Source: an uncultured Pelagibacteraceae bacterium (GTDB lineage Bacteria > Pseudomonadota > Alphaproteobacteria > Pelagibacterales > Pelagibacteraceae). From it: a stretch of DNA of 64,000 nucleotides. Of the stretch, positions 36,232-43,208 are shown piece after piece (positions within the stretch are counted from its first letter, which is position 1; each line of letters opens with the position of its first letter). The notes under the pieces were generated by a model, which made no database searches, had not been told where the DNA came from, and saw nothing but the letters and a program-made list of their open reading frames with translations. The stretch is taken from assembly GCA_902620465.1 (NCBI GenBank), contig CACNIF010000001.1, positions 305,696 through 369,695 of the forward strand, read 5' to 3'. The translations under genes were made by a program, and so were the position numbers.

Positions 36232-38385
36232 ATGATGCCACAAGAAGTAATTGATGTACTATCAAGTAACATCGACACTTTATGGGTAATAGATTGCGCA
36301 ATTCTAGTTTTCATAATGCAAGCAGGTTTTATGTGTATGGAAACTGGCTTATCACGGCATAAAAATAGCATTAATGTTGCCCTTAAAAATGCTGCAGACT
36401 TTGGAGTATCTGTAGTTATTTTCTGGATATTTGGTTTTGGTATCATGTTCGGTACTTCTTATTACGGTTTTTTTGGCACTGATTTATTTTTTTTCAAAAC
36501 TAACAAAGCGGAATACATGACTTACTTTGTATTCCAAGCAATGTTTGTTGCAACTGCTGCAACAATTATTTCAGGTGCAGTTGCTGAAAGAATGAAATTT
36601 AATGGTTATTTGATTATGACTGTTTTAGCTACCGGAATAATTTATCCTATAGTTGGTCATTGGGCGTGGTCCTCAAGTTATCTTTCAAAATATGATACGG
36701 TCGATCAGTTACTAGTTGTTACTGGTTCAGTAAGAACAACCGGATGGCTTTCAGATTTAGGTTTTGTTGATTTTGCAGGAAGTACAATTGTACATTCTGT
36801 AGGTGGATGGATTGCGTTAGCAGCAGTAATTATTTTGGGGCCAAGAATTGGTAAATACTCTAATGCTAATAAAGGAAAATTCACTGGATCTAGTTTTCCA
36901 CTTGCTGTTTTAGGTACACTCATTTTGTGGTTTGGTTGGTTTGGTTTTAATGGTGGTAGCAATGGGGCGATGGATGAAGTAGTGCCTTTAATTTTAATCA
37001 ATACATTTTTAGCTGCTGCTTTTGGTTTATTAACTGGATTAGGTATTTCATATTTTAAACATAAAAAACCCGATCCTTTTTATATTATTTTAGGTCCGTT
37101 AGCAGGTTTAGTTGCAATTACTGCAGGATGTAATTCGATGACGTCTGTCACTGCAATTTTTGTTGGCATCATTGGTTCGATTATTGCAATTTTTGTAAAT
37201 GAACTTTTAAACAAATTTGAAATTGACGATGTTGTTGGTGCTGTTCCAGTTCATTTGGCTGCTGGTATTTGGGGAACTTTAGCTGTTGGATTTTTTAGCG
37301 ATTTAAATATTTTAGATACTGGTCTTGATAGATTTTCACAAATTAAAATTCAATTAATAGGAATTTTGGCAATTGGATCATTTACATTTATATCATCATT
37401 TATAATTTTGAGTTTTGTAAACAAATTTTATCCATTAAGAGTAAGTACCGTTCAAGAGGAATTAGGATTAAATATTGCAGAGCATAATGCAGTTTCAATT
37501 GAGCATGATTTAATTTCAATTTTAAACAAACAATCAGAATCTGGAGATCTTAAAGTAAGGGGGCCTCAAGATCCGTTCACCGCTGGTGGTGTGATTGGTC
37601 TTTATTATAATAAGTTAATGAGCAAGCTTGAAACAACAGAAGAGGAAAAAAACAAGTGGCGTGAAAGAATTTCTAAAGAGGTTAAATTAGCTGTAAAAGT
37701 TCAAGAAAACTTTTTACCAAAAAGAAATTTAAAAAATTATCCTGTGCACGGCATCAACCTATCAGCGAGAGAGGTCTCAGGTGATTTCTTTAGCTTCTAT
37801 CCTCACAATGATAGTATTTATTTTATAATTGCTGATGTTGCTGGCAAAGGTATTCATGCTGGAATGGTTATGGCTAAAGCGTCTACTTTGTTTGAAGTGT
37901 TATCCCAATCAAAAGTAGATCCAGATGAAATGGTTCTGCACATGAATAATGATTTAAATAATACTAAAACTGGTGGAATGTTTGTAACTTCAATAATTGG
38001 TGAATACAATTTAATTACAGATGAAATTAGATGGGTAAACGCAGGTCATCAGCCTGCAATTGTTAGAGATGATAATGGGAAATATGAGCAGTTTCAAAGT
38101 TCAGCACCTCCCCTAGGTGTTATCAAACAGAAAGACAAAAGTATTTATAATATTAATAAGATGAAACTAAATGGTTCAAGATTTTATGCATTTACCGATG
38201 GATTATCTGAAAGCTTAAATGATAAAGGACAAGAAATAGGTATTGACGGATCAATAGATATTATTGAGACTAATTACAACAAAGACACCACTCAACAATT
38301 AAATGATATAACTAAAATGGTCGTAAACACGAGCAAAAATCAAAAACTGTCTGATGATTTAACAGTAATAAGTATTGGAAAATAG
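36232..38385 (+). CDS. Ammonium transporter (Amt) fused to SpoIIE/PP2C phosphatase
   Basis: 717 aa. Residues about 1-415 are a complete Amt/MEP channel: GFMCMETGLSRHKNSINVALKNAADF, the twin-His pore residues H188 (STIVHSVGGW) and H341 (VPVHLAAGIWG), and D180 eight residues before H188 as in AmtB. So ammonium binding and probably conduction are retained. A cytosolic linker about 415-480 leads to a signalling helix (EVKLAVKVQENFLPK) and a SpoIIE phosphatase domain about 485-715 with VSGDFFSF, ADVAGKGIHAGMVMAKAS, NAGHQPAIV and AFTDGLSES. Transceptor-type Amt fusions to histidine kinases are known; here the output is a serine phosphatase. No GlnK lies next to it. Confidence 0.93.
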   Translation: MMPQEVIDVLSSNIDTLWVIDCAILVFIMQAGFMCMETGLSRHKNSINVALKNAADFGVSVVIFWIFGFGIMFGTSYYGFFGTDLFFFKTNKAEYMTYFVFQAMFVATAATIISGAVAERMKFNGYLIMTVLATGIIYPIVGHWAWSSSYLSKYDTVDQLLVVTGSVRTTGWLSDLGFVDFAGSTIVHSVGGWIALAAVIILGPRIGKYSNANKGKFTGSSFPLAVLGTLILWFGWFGFNGGSNGAMDEVVPLILINTFLAAAFGLLTGLGISYFKHKKPDPFYIILGPLAGLVAITAGCNSMTSVTAIFVGIIGSIIAIFVNELLNKFEIDDVVGAVPVHLAAGIWGTLAVGFFSDLNILDTGLDRFSQIKIQLIGILAIGSFTFISSFIILSFVNKFYPLRVSTVQEELGLNIAEHNAVSIEHDLISILNKQSESGDLKVRGPQDPFTAGGVIGLYYNKLMSKLETTEEEKNKWRERISKEVKLAVKVQENFLPKRNLKNYPVHGINLSAREVSGDFFSFYPHNDSIYFIIADVAGKGIHAGMVMAKASTLFEVLSQSKVDPDEMVLHMNNDLNNTKTGGMFVTSIIGEYNLITDEIRWVNAGHQPAIVRDDNGKYEQFQSSAPPLGVIKQKDKSIYNINKMKLNGSRFYAFTDGLSESLNDKGQEIGIDGSIDIIETNYNKDTTQQLNDITKMVVNTSKNQKLSDDLTVISIGK

Positions 38386-38445
38386 TATTAATTCACAAAA
38401 AAATATTAATTGAAAAAATAAATAGACTTAATATCTTTCACTTTT

Positions 38446-39747
38446 ATGAATTTAAACACTAACAGATTAATATTTGTTTTCATCTCAATATTATTGCTGA
38501 TGACAACCTTTGCTGTCTCTTCAGAAAAAAATATTACGTACATGCAAATTTTACAAAAACCAAATGATTTAGATTTAAATTTAAAGTATGCCCAGCAACA
38601 AGGTAAAATGGGAAATTTTAAGCAAACAATTTCTACACTTGAAAGATTGAATATGCTTTATCCCGATAATACTGAAATCAAATTATATTTGTTATCAGTT
38701 TTAGTCCAAGTTGACTCACCTGAAAAAGCATCAACCATTATTGAAGAAATGAAATTAAGAAGGGACCTTTCATCTGAAGATTTAGAAACATTACAAGAAA
38801 TTGAAGAGGAATTAAAAGATCGAGAACCAGGTCTTTGGACTTTTGCTGCCGATTTTTCAACTGGAGTGATTGCATCTGATAATGTTAATAGTGTTTCAAG
38901 TACGAGATTTAAAGATTCATCTGGATCACGTGAAGCTTTTAATTCTCCAAAATTTGACAGAACTTTGAGTGGCAGTATGGGATTATCTGCATCTCGACCT
39001 GTTGGAGAGGAGTCCTCGTTACTTATTAATTTGTCCCAAACTACATCTGAACAATATCATGAAGCTGATGATGATTATCAAAGTTATGGTTTTACTCTTG
39101 GTTTAGATACAGTTTTTTTAGGACAAAGTGTTAGTCCGTATCTTATTTTAAGCAAATCAGATTACCAACATGATGCTGATAGTTTTTCTAAGATGTATGG
39201 TTTAGGAGGTTTCTTTTCTGTCGGTGAGAGAAATTCTTTTAGTTACGGATTTTCATACTCAAACTCGAAAGGAAATAACAATATATCTGATACTACTGCA
39301 AACGAGACGAATGCAAGTGGTCATAGTATAAATTTAGGCCACGACTTTATAGTAAATCAACTGATCACAACTAATATTAGTTTAGGTTACAGTGATACCG
39401 ATTCAAGAGTTGATGATGGAAATGATTATGAAAACTACGATGTAGGTTTTGGAATTAATTTTGCATTTCCTTGGGCTTATATCGCAGTAAGTAATAGTAT
39501 GAGTTTCAATGATTACAAGAAAGCAGACACGTCAGTTAATGATACAATAAGATCAGACTTTACAAATACATTTGATATAATTTTAACAAAGGCTATTGGA
39601 GACATTTTTCCAGGGATAGATCCTAACAGAAGCTTTTTTATAAATTTATCTTATGAAAAACTTTTTTCTGAAGCGAATATTATTAATTATGATTATATCG
39701 CAGATTCCTTTTCTTTAAGTTTTTCAAAATCTTTTAGGTTAAATTAA
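38446..39747 (+). CDS. Outer-membrane beta-barrel protein with N-terminal TPR-like region
   Basis: 433 aa. A signal peptide (about residues 1-26) is followed by helical repeats at about 35-125 (DLDLNLKYAQQQGKMGNFKQTISTLERLNMLYPDNTEIKLYLLSVLVQVDSPEKA), typical TPR. The rest is alternating aromatic/polar strands (SGSMGLSASRPVGEESSLLINLSQ, FGINFAFPWAYIAVSNSMSF), consistent with a barrel of about 12-14 strands. The TPR-plus-barrel layout recalls PgaA/Slam-type proteins that export or modify surface material. The C-terminus ends FSKSFRLN rather than in a terminal Phe. Secretion substrate unknown; the FecR protein downstream is the obvious candidate. Confidence 0.7.
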   Translation: MNLNTNRLIFVFISILLLMTTFAVSSEKNITYMQILQKPNDLDLNLKYAQQQGKMGNFKQTISTLERLNMLYPDNTEIKLYLLSVLVQVDSPEKASTIIEEMKLRRDLSSEDLETLQEIEEELKDREPGLWTFAADFSTGVIASDNVNSVSSTRFKDSSGSREAFNSPKFDRTLSGSMGLSASRPVGEESSLLINLSQTTSEQYHEADDDYQSYGFTLGLDTVFLGQSVSPYLILSKSDYQHDADSFSKMYGLGGFFSVGERNSFSYGFSYSNSKGNNNISDTTANETNASGHSINLGHDFIVNQLITTNISLGYSDTDSRVDDGNDYENYDVGFGINFAFPWAYIAVSNSMSFNDYKKADTSVNDTIRSDFTNTFDIILTKAIGDIFPGIDPNRSFFINLSYEKLFSEANIINYDYIADSFSLSFSKSFRLN

Positions 39748-39809
39748 TTTTTCTTATAAATATTTAAATTTTTGGTTAGATTAACCTTAGTTTTATTGAG
39801 TTTTTTTTA

Positions 39810-39822
39810 ACCCATAATGAAC
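39810..39822 (+). promoter_or_regulatory. Shared 13-base motif, copy 5 (ACCCATAATGAAC)
   Basis: Full match to ACCCAWWATGRAC, located 39 bp upstream of the FecR-domain gene start, in the 113-bp gap after the outer-membrane protein gene. Same orientation as the gene. Confidence 0.5.
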
Positions 39823-39860
39823 ATTAATTATTCCTATTTTCGTCTAAATTTGCTAGTTTC

Positions 39861-41087
39861 ATGGTGATGAAAAAAATTTTTAGTGCAGTCATTGGGCTAT
39901 TTTTAATTCTTTCTTCTCAAGTGAATTCTGCTGAGAAGCTTAGCATTGAAAAGCAACTTGTTGGAATAGTTGGAGCTATATCTGGAACGGTAAAAACTGA
40001 AACAAGAGAGTTAAAGGCTGGCGATAAAATTTATTTAAATGAAACGATTTATGCTGCACCAGGTTCAGGTACACAGATTTTATTATTAGATCAGTCAACT
40101 TTTACAGTTGGTGAAGACTCTGAAGTTGTGATGGATACTTTTATTTTTGATCCAGAAACAAATGATGGAAAAATCGTTGCAAGCGTAAAACAAGGAAGTT
40201 TAAAAGTTATTTCAGGATTAATAAGTAAAAAAAATCCTGACAGCCTTACAGTCGAAGTTCCTGAGGGAACTTTAGGTTCAAGAGGAACAGAATTTCAAAC
40301 TATAGTTTCAAAAGGAAAAACAGATACTTTATTAATTGGTCCAGGAAAAAATAACACTTTAGGTATGAGACCAGGAGCGGTTTTAGTTGGAAATAATCTT
40401 GGTCAAACTTTATTAGATAACCCATATAGTATGACTTCGATGACCAAAGGAAAAGCGCCGGGTCAAGCAAAAAAAATTACTAAAAATCAATTAAAGAAAT
40501 TTAATAAAAAAATGAGAGCTCTTAGAGTAGCCAAGCTATCTCCTAATGAAACTAAAGCTGAGAGAAAACAATTAAGAAAAAATCTTAAAAAAGAATTAAA
40601 AGCACTAGGTTTTGAAAAAGAGGAAATTAAAACAATAATTAAAGAAAACATTCAAAAAGATAAAGAGAAAAAAGTAGCAATTAAAGCTGAAAGAGCAGAA
40701 AAGAAAAAAGCTCAGAAAGCTAAAGCTAAAGCTAAAAAGCAAAAGAAAAAAGCTAAATTAGACGAAGGTAAGAAAAAAGGTAAGAAGAAAAAAGCTAAAG
40801 CAAAAAATAAAAAAGGCAAAAAGAAAAAAGCTAAAGCCGAAAAGAAAAAAGGTACTAAGAAAAAAGCTACTAAGAAAAAAGCTACTAAGAAAAAAGCTAC
40901 TAAGAAAAAAGCAGTAAAGAAAAAGCCAGCTAAAAAGAAAAAAGCAGTGAAGAAAAAACCGAAAAAGAAGAAAAAAGTAGTTAAGAAGAAACCTAAGAGA
41001 AAAGTCGTTAAAAAGAAAAGAGTAGTGAAGAAGAAAAGAGCTGCTAAGAAGAGAAAAGCTAAAAAGAAAAGAAGAAGAAAAAAATAA
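39861..41087 (+). CDS. Secreted FecR-domain protein with long lysine/alanine histone-like tail
   Basis: 408 aa. Signal peptide (MKKIFSAVIGLFLILSSQVNSA) then a FecR/LysM-like beta domain at about 35-150: LVGIVGAISGTVKTETRELKAGDKIYLNETIYAAPGSGTQILLLDQSTFTVGEDSEVVMD and GTLGSRGTEFQTIV. From about residue 195 the protein is strongly basic, and the last 170 residues are almost only Lys, Ala, Arg, Thr and Val, like eukaryotic histone H1 or bacterial AlgP tails. FecR-domain proteins of this type often accompany surface export systems and adenylate-cyclase/CHASE2 proteins; a CHASE2 protein follows here. Fate of the tail (surface, periplasm, DNA binding) is unknown. An in-frame MKK start at 39867 is equally likely. 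Confidence 0.8.
   Translation: MVMKKIFSAVIGLFLILSSQVNSAEKLSIEKQLVGIVGAISGTVKTETRELKAGDKIYLNETIYAAPGSGTQILLLDQSTFTVGEDSEVVMDTFIFDPETNDGKIVASVKQGSLKVISGLISKKNPDSLTVEVPEGTLGSRGTEFQTIVSKGKTDTLLIGPGKNNTLGMRPGAVLVGNNLGQTLLDNPYSMTSMTKGKAPGQAKKITKNQLKKFNKKMRALRVAKLSPNETKAERKQLRKNLKKELKALGFEKEEIKTIIKENIQKDKEKKVAIKAERAEKKKAQKAKAKAKKQKKKAKLDEGKKKGKKKKAKAKNKKGKKKKAKAEKKKGTKKKATKKKATKKKATKKKAVKKKPAKKKKAVKKKPKKKKKVVKKKPKRKVVKKKRVVKKKRAAKKRKAKKKRRRKK
40854..40913 (+). repeat. Four tandem 15-bp units encoding TKKKA
   Basis: The unit ACTAAGAAAAAAGCT repeats exactly three times and a fourth time with one change, inside the basic tail of the FecR protein. It is in frame, so copy number changes would vary tail length by five residues. 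Slippage-prone DNA. Confidence 0.85.
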
Positions 41088-41146
41088 ACAGATCTTTCGT
41101 AAATAAGATTTATTTACTTTAATCCAATTACCTATAAATTTGATTT

Positions 41147-43198
41147 GTGAAAGCAATTTTACATAAAAATCTAAATTACGTAGTTTTCTTTGCCTTACTT
41201 ATTCTCTTGATTTTTTTAAAAATTCTTAACCCAAGTTTTATCAAATCAATATCATTTTTAAGTTTTGATCTTTACCAAAAAGTATTTGCAGAAAAAAAAA
41301 ATTCAGATGTTGTAATTATAGATATTGATGAAAAAAGTTTAGGTAAGTTTGGTCAGTTTCCTTGGAATAGAATTGTCTTTGCAGAAATTTTAGATAAGCT
41401 AAACGAGTCAAACCCAAAGGCAATAGGTTTTGATATTTTTTTCACTGAAAAAGATAAACAATCTCCCGATGCTATTATTAAATCGTATGGTTTAATTCCC
41501 TCTGACATAGCAGAACTTCAGAATTTAAAAAGTCCGGATGATATTTTTGCGGAGAAACTTAAAGAGTCTAAATCTATAATAGCAGTTCTGGGAAGCAATG
41601 TTCCGTCTCATTCAAACTATGATCGAAAAGCAAAAGCTAGATTTTTATCTAAAGGTGGGGAACCAAAACAATTTACTTACTCTTATCCTTATTCCATAGG
41701 CTCACTAGAAGTATTAGAAAAAAATGTCAAAGGTTTAGGATCTATCTCTTTTTTAGATCAATTAGACGGTATCATTAGATCTCTACCTTTAATTGTTCAA
41801 TTCAATAAAAAAATGTATCCAACTATGGGTTTAGAGATGGTTAGAGTTGGTTCTAAACAAAAAAATATTTATGTAGAATTAAATGAAGTTGGAATTCAAA
41901 GAATTAGTGCAAGACCTCACAAAATAGACTCCGATCCTAATGGGATTATTTGGATTAAATATAAAAAGTCAGATAAAAATCAATATATTTCAGCCGGGGA
42001 TGTTTATGATGGTAAATTTCAAACAGATTTTTTTAAAGACAAATATGTTTTAATTGGTGCCTCAGCACAAGGTTTATTTGATTTAGTTAAAACTCCTCTT
42101 GGAGTAACTATACCAGGAGTTGAAGTTCATGCTAATGTTATCGAAAATATCTTAGATCAATCCTATTTGGTTAGAAATCCAAACACATATATATTTGAGT
42201 TATTGTTTTCTATTATCGTTGCCCTAATTACATTTATTTTATCTCAAAAGGTAAAACCCAAACTAAGTTTATCAATTTTCTTTGGAAACATCTTGGCAAT
42301 TATAATCATCGGATTTTCAATTTATAAATTTAGATCTGAATTGGTAGATATGAGCTACCCTATATTTATTGTAACCGCTACCTTCTTAACCGGTCTTTAT
42401 TTTAGATTTATTGAGGAAAACAAAATAGCTTTAGATAATTTACAAAAAGAGGCAAAATTATTAAAAGAACGAGAATTAGCTGCAGGAGTTCAAAAAAGCT
42501 TATTTCCAGACATATCAAAATTTGAAAATTTTATTTTTGCAAGAAACGTTCCTGCAAGAGATGTATCAGGAGATTATTTTGATGTGGTAAGATCCACCCC
42601 AGAAGAATACTTTTTCACATTAGCTGATGTATCAGGGAAAGGGGTTAAAGCGGGTATGTATATGGCAAAAGCATCGTCCATATTTAGAACGCTTACGAAC
42701 TTGAAGTTTCCATTAGAAAAAGTTGTGTTCGGTGTCAATAATGAGCTCGTTGAGGCAAAGTTTAAAGGGATGTTTGTTACTGCTGTTTTTGGGAAATTAA
42801 ACATTAAAACAGGAGAACTCGTATTTATTAATGCAGGGCATGAAAGTATTTTGACTTTTGATCAAAATAAAAATTATGAATATATCAAATCAGAAATGCC
42901 ACCCATTGGAATTGTTAAATATTTCACAGAGTCTATGGTTAAATCCAATACTATGAACCTTAAAGATAAAACATTTGTGGTTTATACTGATGGTGTAACG
43001 GAAGGCTATTTGAAAAATGGTGAGGAATTAGGCGCAGAAGGAGTGCAAAAAATCATAGATGGTATGTCAGAAGTGACACCAAAAACTATTGTCGAGTCTA
43101 TTGAAAAAGAATTAAATTGGGGTGCTGAAAAATTAAGAGATGATATTACTTGTATGGCTATAAATATAAATAATACTGAGCTAATCAAAAAGAAATAA
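41147..43198 (+). CDS. CHASE2 sensor with SpoIIE/PP2C serine phosphatase
   Basis: 683 aa from a GTG start. An N-terminal membrane helix and an extracytoplasmic CHASE2 domain (VVIIDIDEKSLGKFGQFPWNR, AIGFDIFFTEKDK, KYVLIGASAQGLFDLVKTPLGVTIPGVEVHANVIENIL) occupy about residues 15-340, followed by three membrane helices (about 345-415). A coiled helix (KEAKLLKERELAAGVQKSLFP) leads to the SpoIIE domain with VSGDYFDV (about 474), ADVSGKGVKAGMYMAKASSIFR, NAGHESIL and VYTDGVTEGY. It would dephosphorylate a STAS protein in response to an outer signal. FecR plus CHASE2 gene pairs are a recurring neighbourhood, suggesting the FecR protein may be its ligand. Confidence 0.92.
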   Translation: MKAILHKNLNYVVFFALLILLIFLKILNPSFIKSISFLSFDLYQKVFAEKKNSDVVIIDIDEKSLGKFGQFPWNRIVFAEILDKLNESNPKAIGFDIFFTEKDKQSPDAIIKSYGLIPSDIAELQNLKSPDDIFAEKLKESKSIIAVLGSNVPSHSNYDRKAKARFLSKGGEPKQFTYSYPYSIGSLEVLEKNVKGLGSISFLDQLDGIIRSLPLIVQFNKKMYPTMGLEMVRVGSKQKNIYVELNEVGIQRISARPHKIDSDPNGIIWIKYKKSDKNQYISAGDVYDGKFQTDFFKDKYVLIGASAQGLFDLVKTPLGVTIPGVEVHANVIENILDQSYLVRNPNTYIFELLFSIIVALITFILSQKVKPKLSLSIFFGNILAIIIIGFSIYKFRSELVDMSYPIFIVTATFLTGLYFRFIEENKIALDNLQKEAKLLKERELAAGVQKSLFPDISKFENFIFARNVPARDVSGDYFDVVRSTPEEYFFTLADVSGKGVKAGMYMAKASSIFRTLTNLKFPLEKVVFGVNNELVEAKFKGMFVTAVFGKLNIKTGELVFINAGHESILTFDQNKNYEYIKSEMPPIGIVKYFTESMVKSNTMNLKDKTFVVYTDGVTEGYLKNGEELGAEGVQKIIDGMSEVTPKTIVESIEKELNWGAEKLRDDITCMAININNTELIKKK

Positions 43199-43208
43199 AT
43201 CTTAATTC

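Noticed and set aside
40758-41156. 132-aa antisense ORF rich in Phe, Leu and Ser
   Set aside because: It is the complement of the lysine-rich FecR tail, where AAA/AAG codons become TTT/CTT; a compositional shadow.
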